Positions 11,035 through 26,200 of a stretch of 64,000 nt of DNA are shown here, in pieces (position 1 is the stretch's first letter; every line of letters begins with the position of its first letter). The translations under genes were made by a program, and so were the position numbers. Source of the stretch: Apus apus (Eukaryota; Chordata; Aves; Apodiformes; Apodidae); contig NC_067296.1 of assembly GCF_020740795.1 (NCBI RefSeq), positions 3,201,001-3,265,000 of the forward strand. Reading direction: 5' to 3'. The notes under the pieces were generated by a model, which saw only the letters and a program-made list of their open reading frames with translations, had not been told where the DNA came from and did not search any database.

Positions 11035-11296
11035 CAAGTTGCACCACGAGAGGTTTAGATTAGCTATTAGAAGAAACTTCTTCACCAAAAGGGTAATTAA
11101 ACACTGGGACAGGCTGCCAGGGGAGATGGTTGGATCACCATCCTTGAAGGTGCTGAAAAGCAGTGTAGATGTGGTGCTTAGGAATGTGGTTTAAGCACTG
11201 GACTTGGTAAAGTTAGGTTTATGATTCATAGAGTTGGGTTATGGTTGTACTCGGTGATCTTGAAGCTCTTTTCCATCCAGAATGATTCTGTGATGG
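11035..11296 (+). mobile_element. CR1 LINE 3' end, plus strand
   Basis: Starts with TTGCACCACGAGAGGTTTAG and runs through the conserved CR1 ORF2 end and 3'-UTR (CTTCTTCACCAAAAGGGTAA, GGGACAGGCTGCCAGGG, CACCATCCTTGAAGGTG, GGTTTATG, TCGGTGATCTTGAAG). It ends with AATGATTCTGTGATGG, the octamer tail. It is 5'-truncated and visibly diverged. A short duplicated patch near 11212-11245 (GGTTTATG followed by GGGTTATGGTTG) looks like a small internal insertion or slippage. Orientation is opposite to the copies at 1314 and 34317. Confidence 0.93.
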
Positions 11297-14200
11297 TGGC
11301 AGCTGGGGATGCTGAGCTAGTGGAGGCCGTGCTCAGGTCTCAGCATGTAGACATCAGTGGGAATGACCTCTGCCTCAGAGCCACGTCTCAACTTGCAGAC
11401 TGGCAAACGGGCTGCTCACAGGGCTCGTGCAGCCCTCACTCCCTCCCTCCACAGCCGCCCATGTCAGGCTGATAGCAGGCCTGGGGTGCCAGGTTGGCCA
11501 CCTTCCCTGCCTGAGAGCTGGTTGAGTTGTCACCTCCGCTCGCAGTGCCACCCTGACAAAGGGCACCTACAGGAGGGTTTTGACAGAAGAGAAATGGGAT
11601 TCACTGTTTGTCTTTGTTTGCATGGCTCCTCCTTCCTTCAGCCCCACAAAACTCCTCCCTGCTTATAGATATAAAAAACCAAACCAAAACACACACACAA
11701 ACCCAAAACCTTGCATCGTAGACATATGTGTGTATTGAGGCAAAGCAGAACATGAGGTTATAAAGGATATTTCAGAAAATTGCAGTACTTTTTCTGCAGA
11801 TTCTCTTCCTTGTTGAAAGTACAGGATCCCATGCATGGGGGCATCTCTTGACACAAAACTTAGCGAGGGCTTTTCTTTCAGTAAAGCCTTGGCATTGCAG
11901 CAGTGAGCCAAATGTATTCAGGAAGCACGTGAAAACGGGTAGAAATAGTAACAAGGAACCAGTCATCTTAACCCCAAATCTGCTGAACAATCACTGCACA
12001 GGAGCACTTACTTCACTGAGAACTTTTTGTGCGTGTCCACAGGGAGAATAGCAGGGCCGTGGGAAGTGCTGTGCTGCAGCACAGGCACTGAGGAGCAGCT
12101 CTGCCTGCTCTCTTGGACTGGGATGAGCTCTGTCCATCCCAGCAATCCCAGCACCAGATGGGATGAGCCTGGAGCATTCTCCGTGTGCCTTAGAGCACAT
12201 CTTGCTGAGCTACTTGTAGCTCGTGCAATTAGCCACTTGTTTTATATTCTAATTGCACAGTTCAAAGCTGCATTTTCCAATTTTAGGGCTGCTTTCTGAA
12301 GCCCAGACATCAGTACTTTCCTTTTAGGTTTCTCAAACGTCCTGGCTACCAACCCCCTGCTGTGGTGTGGTCCATCAGCTCCTCGATCCAGCAACCAATC
12401 CACTGCCAATAGACACTCAGCAAGAGTTGAGAGAGTTTGTTTCAATGCCTACAGAAAGAATAAAAGAAATCTGATTTGCACCCTTCAGAGCCTCCTAAAG
12501 GTTGCATCTGAAAATTAAGAAAGGAAAACTTATTTTTAACATATTGGAGGGTGAATAGAAACCAATAACTACTTGCTTTTCTTGCTTAACTTACACTTTT
12601 ACACCCTTCTGTCTAAACATAGTCTTGATGCTTCATTATTTCAGCCTGGAAAATTCCTGAAGGTTGACAAGCTGGAAAATCTGGGGTAACATTTAATTTA
12701 AGCTTTTGGACTGAAAAGTACTTGAACTCATCCCATCCTACACAATTTACCCACTTTTCACTGATGCTATTTCTTTGTTTTGGTAAAACTCCACAAATCT
12801 AATCTGCCTGTGTACTTTTGGGCAGATGAAAACTATTCCAATTACATAATTTCTCCAAATAAGTTTAATTCTATTTTCATTATCCACATCTGATTTTTTT
12901 TCCAAGGTTATGTCTTTATGTAAACATCTGGGTTAGAAAGTTACATCTTTTCAGTTCTGCAAAGTAAACCAGAGACCAAAAAGGCAGTGAAGATCAAGGC
13001 AGTACCTTGCCCTGCAGAAGCAGAGCCTCTGCTCTTTGAAAGTTGTATGAAGTTCCAGAAACCATGATGGAGTGAAAACCAATTCCTGCTAGTCAACATC
13101 CCCGTGAAGTTCTCCAGCACACAGTTAGATCCCTGCCATAAATTCAAAGTACATGAAGGAAAGGATGAAAAGATTCCCACAGCATAACAAGTGGTGCTCG
13201 AAGGGGGATGCACCGGCATCCTCCCCGCACGCCCCTGTGACTGTCATTTTAAAGAGAGCATCTTCCTGGCTGCACAAAGTTGCAGTCATCTCTGAACTTC
13301 GGCTCTCAGGGAGTGTCTCTCACTTGCCTTATCAGCCTTTGTGTGGCAGATAGAGCTTAGATAAAATTTGCAGTTGGTACAGCCCAGCAGCCCCTCTGTT
13401 GGCCGTCCCTCTGCCCTCCAGGCTCACAAATGGGCACATGCTGGCAACCAGCAGCTTTGGGGAGCCAGCAAAAACACCCTGTCCAGGGTTCCAGTGTCCA
13501 GGAGAAAGGTTTGTGAGAGACAGAGAGAAAGCTGGCACTTCTAGTGATGTGGTGGCCTTTTTTTTTTTTCTTTTCTTTCAGTAAGAAAAAGCTTTTTCTT
13601 GTTTTTGACAGTCGTGGCAGCAGCACCTTTCCCAGATCACTCTGCACTAGCACAGACAAGTCTGCCATGATGTTTTAGTAAGATTTGGAGCATGACAGAG
13701 AATTATCTTATTTTTTAGTTCAGAAGGCCCTGGTGCGAGGACACTGAGTACCAAGAGGGAGTTCCCAAACACCCAGTTGGCAACAGCTGAAGAGCTTGAA
13801 AATGAAAGCACAGGCTACATAACTAAAACAGTTGCACTTTAGGTGGTTTATGTGGATGTTGTTGTGGGGTTTTTTTGAAAGAGAAATTAAAATTTTGAAG
13901 AGTCCTAAGGATTGTTGGTCTTGAGGTTGGTTCTTCTATGGCAGTATAAGAAGAGACTCAGGCCCTTTGTTCATATGATAAGATCTCTAATACACATGTG
14001 AATACTGAAGGTAAGTAACTGTGTCCAACTCCTCTGGGAGACAAATTCATTACTGCAGCAAGGGGTTTCCATCATATTGCTGTAATTTGATCACTTCAGT
14101 GCTGCTGGTAAGAGAGTCTACAGCAAATGCTCAGAGAATTATCAGCTAATAACTCCTGAAGGCCTGCAGCTGATATTAAAGTTGAACTTCTATGAAACTG

Positions 14201-17200
14201 GATTTTCTTCTGCAAAACAGTAAAAAGCATCTTGAATCTGTGCTAAATGAGAAAGCGTTTTTTCCCTTTGCATGGGGGTTAGCTTATTCACTTCAACACT
14301 TGCCCTGCCAGACTTTTGGCCAGCAACTAGCAATATTTGGCCACTCCAGCTTGCAGAATTATTTCTGTCACAGCTGTGACTGTGACTTCTGCTTCTTTAT
14401 CTGCATGGGTGCAACTTCACCCCAGTTAGTGCTGGTGGCAGGGCAGCTGGACATAAAAGGTCCTGGAGAAAATGTGACAGTTACCTGCACTGTGGGCAGG
14501 AGTTAATATTAGTGTACCCACTATTGGCTCCAATTGAGGGGCTAATAAATTCTTGCAAGGCTTGTGGGGCTGAATGGGAGGCTTGCTGGTGATTTCAGGA
14601 GGTTGAAGTGCAGAAGTTGTAATAATGATCATTTTGTTAAAGAAATAATACATCAATAAATCTGAGGAAATAAAGGACATACAGAAAAAACAACAAACTG
14701 AGCACTTGATGGTATATAACCTGCACTGGCACATTCTCACACTTAGCTAATTACTGAGCAGACAGCATTATTAGAAACAGAATAAGATACTTCAGTCACT
14801 GTCTTGTTGGCTGCACTTGACATTGAGACAATGGAAGAAGGGAGGTTCTTGCTATCTGGCAGACAGAGTAGAAAATAATGCTGATTCACTGTCCAGCAAA
14901 AAAACTCACAAAACCCCCAAAAATTCAATAAACAAACAACTGGCTGAGAAGGGCTTTTGAGAGAATACTGGATATTTTGACTGACCTTCTCTTTTAATAT
15001 AGCTGTGGAATATAGGAAGTTGCCCTCATAAAAGCAACGCTCTGCAAAATTGATTATTTCAGTGTCCTAGTGTGTTGACTGATATTTGTGTGCTACTTTT
15101 GTGGCTTGCATCATGAGAATGAACTGTATTTTAGTCACTCACCCTTTATAGAAGATCTAGCAGGCTAAATGAAGGATGGTGAATTGCCTTTTAGCTGCCT
15201 ATTAATCCCTAAATTCTCTGTGTGGGTATAGTTGCTTCAGTCTGCAGGTAGATGCTTGAGCAAGGTAATTTGAATGGAGAATGAGCAAATCTGGGGCAGG
15301 TGATTGAGCACCTGCACTCAGCCTGCCTGAGCAAGGCCCCACCAAGGAGACTCCCAGGTCTTAGCACTGCAGGTCTTCTGCTCCCAGGAGTCAAGACTTC
15401 ATGAAGTAAATTTAGGCTGCAAAATATATGGAGCCTGGTGATTATGTTCAATCCTCTTGATTGTTTTTGACCCCTTTGTTCTGAAGACAATTAAAAGTAC
15501 AGTCAGGAAAACCCTGTAACAGCATGAAGCCTACACAGGGGATGTCTGAGGGTGGAGGACACCCAGCTTGTCAGGCTCCAGAGCAAGGAGAGGAGGAGAA
15601 GAGCTCCCAGGCTTGCCATCTTCTGGAAGATTTGTCTGTGTAAGAACAGACAAGCTGTGAGTGAGGGCAAACCTTTTGTAGGCAAAGGTAATGTCTTCTG
15701 CTATACCACTGAATATAGTTGTGGAAAAACAGCCTGGCAAGATGTTACATATGGAGGTTTTCAGGGTGAGGCATTGTTCTAGGGTGCAACTGAGAGAACA
15801 CTCTCACAGGGCTTCCATTATTCAACTACCATTTTGGATGATTTCAATATTAAAATCCTGAATTTTACCAAAATAGTTTGATAAAGGTCTGGTCGTTTCT
15901 TTTGGATTTCAGTTAATCTGCTAACTGGAGTAGGAAAGCTAAGAAAGTAGTGGTTACAAAAATAGGGGGTTGTACAGAAGACAAAATTAGCTTAGACTTT
16001 TTCTACGTTTTCACTAAGTTTCTCTGACCATTGTAAAAAAACCAAAGATAAATCATCAAGTTTGCTTGGGTGTGTTTTGCAAAGGAGAGATGAGCCCAGG
16101 TGAGTCACATGAAGGTTGTGATTCAGGACCCAGCTGCAGGGGACGAGGGAGGCACTTTGCAGAGTACAAATAAGGGAGGACAGAGGAGAGAAGCAATGAA
16201 AATCAGGTGTGAGCAGGGAGCCAGCTGGTTGGCATCAGGGAAGGAATAAATGCCCAGAGAGGGAGAGGAGCTGTGCTGGGTCTGTGGCAGCATGGAAGGT
16301 CTGGGACGTGAAGCCTGTGAAAGAGGAGGCCCTGGCTGGATAAGGTAGGCTGGTGGAGGAAGTTTTAAAACTTCTTAAGTTTCTGTTTTGTGCTTTTGCT
16401 GTTGTAGAGAAATGAATTAGTCTGATGTGTCTTCTGTCAAAGTCTGACTCTTTCAGCTCAAAAGCTGTTTTAGTCTTTTGTGGTGGCCTGTGATGAGGGA
16501 AAGGGCTAGGTGAGTTTGCCTCAGAGGTCTCTGCTTTGTGATCCTGGAGAGCCCAACCTACCTTTGATGCAGACTTGGGGGCTGGTACCCAGAGATATTT
16601 GCATTTGTATGAATTTAATTTTAGCAGAATGAATACTGGAAGGAAATTAAGTGTAACTTACTCCAGGTCATCTTGGTTAATCAAAGAGACAGTCTAGCCT
16701 GCAGCTGACACTGGTAGGGTCTAGAGCATAGAGAGCAAGCAAAGATAAAAATATGTTTAAAAGTAAAATGGTTTTGATCATGGCAGAATTCCCCTTCTTA
16801 AAGTCAAATCCTTCTCTGTCTGAAGCCATTATCAAATCCTGCTAACCTGTGTGGGAGGTCAGTTGTTTGAAGCCTGCTGCAATGGGCAGTCTTTCTGCTT
16901 CTGCCTTGTTTGGTGGGGCTGTGGGATGAGGGGTGCTGGGGAGAAGCTGCATTTGTATTTTTTAATGAAGAAGAAAGACCTTCTGGAGAAGGGGGAGGTG
17001 GGTAGAGAAAACTCCAGACTGTGGGGGAGACACCTGGGCAAAGGGAGAGGGAGGTCTAAAGGCTGTGGCTGGCTGGGGAGCCTCAAAAAGGGACTGAGGG
17101 CCTGTGTAGAGCTGACAGCAACACAGACATTTGTTAAACTGGGTTGAAAATAGACCTGAAAAGGCTTTGTGTGTATAAATAATAGTGGTAAGGAGCAGGC

Positions 17201-20200
17201 TGCTTTTAAAAACCCCACTTAATTTTGCTGTGGTTTTTTTTAATTCTATTTTAAAACTGTATGTGCTTAATGGCTGTTAAAAGAAAAAGTGTTGTGTTTG
17301 TTTTAAACTTCAATGCTCTGAGGAGGTCTGGGCATGTTTACCTGAAAACTGTGGCTTACCATGAATCCTGCCATGTTTATCTACTTGAGAAGGTGATTCG
17401 GTGCCTTGTTTGCCTGGATGAAATAGTGAGTTAGTTAAAAAAAATGAAAATTGAAATTATCCTGCAAACTGAAGTTCTGACTTAAGGGATATTATCTCTC
17501 TCTTGGTGTGTGTGGTGCTTTTTGGGTTTAGTTATTTGTTGTGGGTTTTTTTTTTTTCCCCTCAAGATCATTCCAGTAATGAGAATGTAAGCTTTTCACA
17601 AGGGTTTGTAAAAGTTGGCAGTGAATTATTATTGGTCTGTTGGGTGTTTAAACTGCAAATATTGTGCTCAAAATCATGCTTTACAAGGAAAGCTTGTCTT
17701 GAGAGATTTATGGCTGTAGTCATGTAGGGTAGAGTAAATTGAACAGGGCACGTGAAGCTGGATCAGTTGTGGCTTTCTTGACTGGGTTACTCTTTGCACT
17801 AGCTATGAGAGCTGTTACCTGGTTTGAGTCTTCAGGGAGTGTATTTGAGTGCAGGGCACTGGCAGGAAAAGCCTTCTGGAAACTCTGGAAGTCAGCACCT
17901 AGCAGACCAGGACTGAAAAATGATGTGTGTGTCTGTCTGAGGATTTGCTAGTGCAAGCAGGTCTCCTCTGTGCCTTCTTAAAGGGGATGAGGTTGGAAGT
18001 GATTCCCAGCCCTTTATTATGCCCTTTAGAAGTGCTGCCACATATGGCAGCAAAAATAGGAGGCAAGACTAAAAAGACTTGTAAATAATCTAAGATCCAT
18101 TATTGGCTGTGCAGCAAGTGGTTCATTTTATTATTATTTATTGTGCTTCTTGGCTGCTTTCTTCAGGAGTAGATGGGCTTGACTAGTAATTAGCACCTGA
18201 AATTAGCTGACATTTTGGTTCTCTGCTTGATACTGTGATGGTCAGTGGCTCACCAGCTGCAGCAGAAACAGCAGCCCAGTGACTGACTGACCTAACCCTG
18301 CTGCATGAGCAGTGACCTTAAAATCCCACCTGCTTTGGAGGAGTTGCTCAGTTGAAGTCTTTCTCTTGCCTTCCCATACTCAAGCATACCAAAAGTCATC
18401 CAAGTTATTTTTCAGTTCATTTTGTTTGCTTTGTCAGCCTAAAAGAGTTTTGAGGTGCAATTTGCAGCACAGCTCCTGTGTTCCACTCTATTCTAAAATA
18501 ATTAGGAGATTATTTTGGTCAATATGACTGAACTATGATTTAATGCTTTTCAATGGCTAGTTGCATTAGTGACTCTTTAAGGATTAGAGGCTTAATGAAA
18601 TGCACACATCAGGGCAGTGATTTAGTCTTTTTCTCATAAAAATCTTCACATCAAGATAATAAACCAGAGGAGTAAAAATCATTTTGACAAACCTGTCTGG
18701 TTTTCAGGCTGTGTGGAGTGTGAGATAATTACCTGTGGGCCACTTTCATTGTGCTGGGGGTTGTAGAGAGGGCAACTTTCAGGAAAGGTGTAAAGTTCCT
18801 GTGTGGGCAATTTCAGTTTCAAGGCTGGGAATGAAGAGCATGAAATCTCCATTCCTTGCATATCAGGAGGTGTATCCTCAAACATATCAAAATGTGTGTT
18901 TGCCAACTAGTCACTTTGAATTTTTCAGTATTTATTCTCAAATACTGTACTGGACAATGGGATCACTCATATTAACCAACCATGTTCCAGCCCACTTTCA
19001 AAATTTAATAGATCAGCTAAATATTAGCAACCTGACTGGTCTGGTAACTCTTTTGCTTTCTGAAGCTTTCCTATCAGTCAAACCACATTTCTCTTTGGTT
19101 TCTCAAAGTTGATAGATAAGTGTAAGACTTGATTTGCCAGCTGTCCAATGGCCTGTGTGAAGCAAGTTTGGTGTCTCTCCAGGCTGCAGTAGGCAGGTCT
19201 TCTGTCCTGTGAACTTGCTGTCTTCTACTTTACTGGAAGCCCTTTTTTCTTCTCACCCTTGACTGTGGCACTTGGGTAAAGGATCAAGGACAGTCCTCCT
19301 GTAACCAGTCCCATTCTGTGCAACCTGCTAAACTCATGGCACTTCTTGAAAGTCATAAACTTCTGAATGCAGCTGGAGAAGCCACAAAAAATAGAAATAA
19401 TGTTTAGAGTTATTCAGAACTTGCAAAAATGTTTCTAAACTCAGGCTGGATCTCTGGTGCTGATGCATTGCAAGATGTGCTGTCCCAATGTGTTGGTTTT
19501 TTTTTCTCCCTCCTTCCTGTAGTTGGTGCAGGTGGAGTCAGGTGCTGCTAGATTTGGTCTCCCATCTCTATAGAGGAAGATACTGCATCCCCAGGCTGCC
19601 CTTCAGATAAAGTAAGGAAATAAATGGAGAGGTTGCATTGGAGTCATTGCATTTGTGCAGAGCTGTGCTCCTGTTGTGCAGCTGTAAGACACTGGGCAAG
19701 CTGGGGATGGAAGAGGGAGCTGCATCTCCTTCTTGTTAGATCTATGTAAAGGTTGGGGAAAGAGTAGAACTTGCACATTTATCACATCTCACTTATCATT
19801 GGCACCACTTCTAATCTTGGACTTCTAAGAGAGACATGAGGAGGATGAATAAGACTCCAGGGAAGTTTAAATGTATTTTCTTAGGCATAATGGGAAGACT
19901 TCCTAGAGAACTCTCTTGTTTCTGTAGACTGGCTGCCCTTAAGCTGCTGTCTTGGCATCTCTCTCCATATTTGTCTTCCTGGTCATCAAAGCTGAAATGA
20001 TTCTCAGAATTGCTACATTTCAATGAACTGCTTTCTGCTACTATGGTTCAGTGATGTTTTTTCTTAGATAATAATTTTAAGGTTGAAGTCAATTCTGAAC
20101 TTGAGCATAATACAGAATGTACAATAACTTCCTGGTTATCCAAGTAAACTCTTGTTTGTTTGAGCATTTTTTAGTGTTTATTTGACTTTGTGATACTGTA

Positions 20201-23200
20201 GTTAAAGCTAGGACAGCTTTTCAAAACTGATTTAGAGAAGGCAAAATTCAGGTATAATTTGAAAGCAGGTAGGATATGAAGAGATGCTTTTTTGAGGGAT
20301 CTGCATCAAAGTAAAAGACTTTGAATCTGTTTTTTTTCACTCTGCTGCCATGAAAAGGAAGTGTCACTGCTTATGTCATCTTTTCTTGTTAATGAACTAA
20401 CTGACTGGGTCTGAATGTTGTGACCTGGGTCTGTGAATGTGCTTAATTTATAATTAACTTATTCTGACAAGCTGTACTACTGCTGCCTTACTTATTGCTT
20501 GCTTTTGTGATGCTTGAAATGGTTCTTTTCATCTCTGAGATGCTACTAGCAGCTACACATGCTTTGCTAACTAGGTTACCCAGCCACGCTGCCCCTTCCT
20601 TTGTTTGCTCACTGACAATCCTTCCAGTTTGATGTTTACAATAAAGAAGCTAATTCCATGCAGTATTTTGAGGACAAAGTCCTGATTTGGAGACAATAGA
20701 GAGGGTGTATGGGCAAGATCTGAAGGGTAGGCAGGGTGCTTAAGTGATGCCCCTGGAAAAAGGATACAGAGGAGAGGAAAGGGGAAAGTGATCTTATTCA
20801 CCTCTGTAAAACAGGGCCTGTAGTATAACAAATAGCCAAGTGAACCTGCTGATAATGGGGAGAATCATGAGCTTAATGTACCCAAGGTGGAATGGTTAGC
20901 AGGAGCAGGTAGTGGCCTCATTCTCAAGCTTTGTGAGAAGGAAATAATGACAAACAAATCAATTATTCTTTAGTGTGTCTGGCAATCAAAGCTATTCCCC
21001 CTCAGAAGTCTAGCCACCCCAGAAATTGGGAGATGAAAGTATAGACCTGTGAAGGATCTTAAGAAAGTAGAACTTGTCACAGACAGGCTGCACTGGATAT
21101 CCTTTCAAGCTGGGTAATGGGTGAGGAGGCAAAGTGGAACTGTAGCTCTGTGTAGGAAGGTTTATTTAAAGAGTAAGTGCAAGTAGCTCCTAAAGGTGTG
21201 TGCTGCAGGATAGACCAGTTTGTGGCTTCAATAGTGAGAATTCACAGGTGATGGTTGGCAGAAAGCACCTTCATATGGCTCAAACTGTAGGGATTTTTAG
21301 CAGCAGAAGCCAAAAAACATGTGCATGGCTCATGTAGAGGCAGCAAGGATTTAACATGTCAAATGTGCCCCTCAGAAGATCTTCAAGTTCTTAAGGGGAG
21401 TTTCCAGTGTGCTAAGGTTTTAATTCTCATCTTCCACTCACCTGTTGAAATTGTAAGTGACCTAGTGTTAAATACCTCAAAACTGGACACTTGAAAATAT
21501 AAAGAGTTTTTTGGCTTTGACATATTCATGAAAGTAACCTGGAAATGAGGAGAAAGCCAAGGAGTTCTGCCTTGAAAAAGGCAGAATCCTCTGAAGCCAC
21601 GGGGAGAGTTGGCCATAAAGGATTGGCATGTAGAATTGGTGAAATAAAGTGATGCACTTTTCAGCACTGCAGAGCAAAATTAAATGTCCTCATGAATACA
21701 GAGATGTCCATACATGCAAATGGAGGAGAAGCCATGAGCTGGTCACTGTCAAGAGACTGTTGGAATGACCTTGTTCACTTCACAAAAACCAAATTGCTGA
21801 GTCCAATGATCCTGGGCCAAGGACACAATCTAGTTACAAGAAACTAAAAGGCAATTTGGGGAAAGCTTTACAAACAGGTTGTAGTCAAGTTCCAGGGCTC
21901 TAGGAAAGCTTGACTTTCAGCCAGCCATTTATAAATGAGGTTTACTATATTTAGCAGACTTTGTGGCTGAGATGCATATCCATATGGGGGATTTAAGCCA
22001 AAAGACTAGAAAGCAGGAGTACTGTGTATCTGGAGAGAGAATGCAAAGAGACTAAAACATGTCTGAAAATGAGGACAGACTCTTAGTGGAAGCATTTTCT
22101 GAATGGATCAGCATAGATGACTGACAGATATGACTGTTGGCATGTAGAGATTATGAAACTACTATGAATGAAGTTTTCAGCTCAGGTGGTTACTCTGTTC
22201 TCTGCACACATGATTTTTCTGCTTGAGCCATGCATTAGTGTCTGTGTGGCTGGAGGAAGAAAACTGAGAGGTGGGCACCTTGCATGTGAGCTGCTGGACA
22301 AGGTATAATCAAGGTTAAATGCCAGAAATAAGAAGGCTTAGCCCTGGGGTTTCCTGAGATGAGGAAAATTTGTTGAAAGACACATTTTGTAGTGAGGATT
22401 GACAGGGTTTCTGTGCTGAAAGAAGTGAATCTGAATGTTCATCAGTGTTGGAAAAGGTGTTTGAAAGATGATGACAAATGTGGTTTTGCTCCTTGTTTTC
22501 CCCCTGGAGCCAGATGTGGAATAACTGAGACAAGGGAAGGATGCACTTGCTAGGAGAGAGCAATGCCTAGGAGTTAAATCACTCTCCAAATGCAAATACC
22601 CACTGGGCTTGTTAGATAAGCTATGTTAATATTGCAGCTTTCTGCCCAGCTTTCAATGTGTTCAACATCCTGCACCTGTTGGGAGGTGCCATGTGCATTT
22701 AGGCAAACAGAGGGTTCTCCAACAGCCAACCCAGATCTTGTGAGAAGCAGTTGTTGCCTTTGTCCCAGAAAAGACAGGTTTCTTGTCTGCTCCATATCAA
22801 GGTCACAAAGGAACAGGCTTTCTCCCAGCTCTTAAATTAAAACAAGAGAAAAAATAGATTCAAGTATTGGTCATATTTGTCTGAAAAGCCTCTTATTCTT
22901 CTGACAGATCTTGAGTTGAGCTGCAGGGCTTGTAAATGAATGCAGAGGTATGAATGGTGTTCTCTGCCAACAACTGACCATGTTTTCCCTGTGGAGTGCA
23001 GAGACTCGAGCAGGAGTCAAACCTTTGAATGGACTATTGCCACAGGGAAAGTGTAGGTTGGAAGACACTTCTGACCTAATAGGATAGAGAACCTCTTGCC
23101 TAAAAAAGGGTCAGCTTTGGAGCTCATGTGTTACTGAGGGAATTATTCCAGTTGACTTTAGAAAAATCTCTAGAGATGGAGATCTCGTAACTGTCCCCTG

Positions 23201-26200
23201 CCTCTCTGGTAATGTTTGATTGTCCTCACTGTGAAATATGTATGTAAAATTGAATTAGATTTTCCCTTTTTGCAACTTGTGTCCATGGCTTCTTATCCTT
23301 TCCTGCTGTACCTTCAGAGTTTGGCTTTATCTTCCTGTGGTCTCCAGGTTTTTAAGTTCTGAGAGACTTGTTAGTTGTGTTTTTCTCTCCCTAAGAAAGC
23401 ATGGATGAGTATTGGCAGCTGAAATCAAAGCTGAATCAACATGTTTAGTTTTTTGACCTAACTTTTGATAGTAATATACAAATTAATTGAGGCCAAGGTG
23501 AGAAGATCCATAGCCCAGAGTTGGACAAGCAAATTCACAAATGTCACTGAACATAGAGTGCATGCGTGGAGCTTCAGTACCTGTAATTGAATGTGGCTTT
23601 TGGGATTCCTCTTAAGGGCAGAGGACTTCTGTACTGCCAGTCACAAGACAACTTATAGAGAGAAGACAAACCAGGTGTAGAGTCTTTTTCCTTGAAGTAG
23701 TGAGTATTTGAAGGTGGAGTAGAAAATGTCTCTGCTGCAAGAGAATCACTCAGAGTACTAGCAGATCTGCAGGACAAGAAGTGTGTTTTGCCCCTGAGGA
23801 GAGAATTTGTAGCAGTGAAGAGGTGCTGTTTTACAAGAAAAGGACACTGTAATTTCAAGACTCCATAGGGGGCAGGAATGCCTGAGGGAGGCTGGCAGTT
23901 CCCAGGAGCTCTACGTGCAGTGGGGGCTCTTTCTACTTCATCTTAAGTCAATAAAAGTTTCTTTATGATTCAATAAGTGAAGTGGAAAACTGTAACCCAA
24001 AGAGCAGAGAAGGTGTTTACCCTCCCTCCATGGCCCATCATCACAGCTTTTCCTTCAGAGATGGAGGGGAACTTCCAGGAAGCATTTGATTGTGCCACAA
24101 TGCTACTTTCTGGTGGTTTTCAATTTGAAGTGGAAGGTGCCCAAGAAGTCTTATTTTGTGGTTTTGTTTGTTTTTTTTTTCTGGGTTTAGGCTGCATCAG
24201 GACATCAGACTATATCAAGAATAACAACTAGAGACTTTCATAACTTAGCAGAATACCTGCTCAGCTGCTTTTCCTTGAGGGTACTTTAGGGCAGTGGGAA
24301 GGAAATATGTAGATAATAAAGATCAGCTTCAGCAAGTTCATTTTTTTGGAAAAGTTTTTTTTAAAAGTTCAAAATGCATGAAAAATTGAAGGTTTTTTTA
24401 TTAAAAAAAACCCCCACTCATACCAAGATTCAAAAATCAAATGGCCTGTGAAATTAAATAAATGAGATTACAACACCTAAGCGTTGCAGGGGGACTTGAA
24501 ACCTTAAGAGAGCAGCTGCAGCTCCTCTAGCAAGTGCAGAGCTACCATTAGCAAGTGTTTTACCTGCCTCACAGGGACCTTCCAGCATGGGCTGAGAGTG
24601 AGGGAAAGTGTGAGATAAGGGGCACAGCCAAAGAGTGTAACCAAGGGTAGATTGGCTCAATATTTTTAATAAGCTTGGTACAGTGTTCCCAGAGAAATTC
24701 TGTGTAAGAAATGTATTATTTTTTTCTGTCACTCCACTATTTGAAATAGGGTTGTACTAGGAAGTTACATGTTGCAGTTGTGTGGAGTGTTTTTTGTCCT
24801 TCACGTGGCTTCATGTGTGTTCTGTGTTTTCCTTGTGGCACACCCCAGTTTCAGAGGGCAGCTCTGAGCAATGGAAGGCTTTTTCTGCTCTGATTTTTCT
24901 CCTCCTTTAGCACAATGATGGAAAAAGTGTTGTGCCTTGATTGATGCCTCTGCTCTGGGGTATTGATTGGGTTTGTTGGGAATGGTCAAATGAAATAAAG
25001 TAGCGTTTGGTTTGGTGCAGCCTGCAAAATTCATCTCTTGCAAGTTCTCTCTGATTAGATCACACTGGTCTTTTTTTCTTTGCACATCTTTCTCAAGCTG
25101 GCACTAAAAGCTCTTGTGATAGCTTAGCTGAGAGAACACAGTAAATAGCTCAGCTGTGTTTGAGGGCCTCTAAAACAAGCAAAAGTACATCTTCCTGTGC
25201 AACAAATAAGGACTGATAGTGACCTGACCCTTTCTTCATCCCCTCCATAAGAGAGGAGTGACTTTTACTTAAAAAGACATTCTAGTATTTCAAATACAAA
25301 TACCTGTGAATTTATTTGTGCTTTCTACAAAAGAAAACAACAAAAACCCACTAAACCCAAAACTCCCTGCTACCTGTATTTTGCTTTTAGCCATGGAGCT
25401 GATTACTAGCATCACTGCAGCCTGGGGTCTTGATGAGGATTGCTGAACAGTCAGCTGAATAATACCTTTCAATTTATTAAATCCAATTTGGTAACTTAAA
25501 AGCTCTCCACAAAACCTCAAGAAGTCTGTCTCCTGGTACCTACGGGCATTTTAGCCTTGAGCATTGCAAAATTCTTTCTTGCCCAGCCCAGTAAGCAGGA
25601 AAATGGACACAGGTCTTTGTCAGGAGTAATCTTCTCAAGTGAACACTTTGGGACCTGAATTCTGGGGTTTGCAGCCTCTGGGGGAAGATGGGCAGCACGT
25701 GCACAGCTGAGGAGATGGCTGGAAGTTCAGGGCTGTGTATGCAGCAGGGAGATGTTGAGTCAGCATGTATTTATTTGGGGAAAGAATTTGGTCAAGATTG
25801 AACACACACTTGGTTTCTGAAGAAGGGAGATGTGCAGAACTCCAGACCTTGGAGAGCTGCACTGAGGTGAGCTCCAGGTCACAGTGCCTCCAAAGTGCAA
25901 AATACCTGCCTCCAAGGGGCGAGGGAATAGGGTTAAATAATGTTGCTTGTTCAGAGTAGCCAGCTGTGACTTTCTGTGCTCCTGCCATTTTCCTTTAGCA
26001 GAACATGAGTGTGCTAAGCAGCCCTGGAGCCCAGGTATTCACCAGCTGAAAGGCTTTAGAGCCTGTGTGCTCCAGGTTCACCCAAGAGTGTTTACAGCTG
26101 CAGGGGGATTCTTCAATAGTGAGTGAGTGGCCCTTAACCTTGTGTCACCTGATAGTCCAGGTGATGTTCCTGCAACTACCATCCTATTTATTTTATGGCT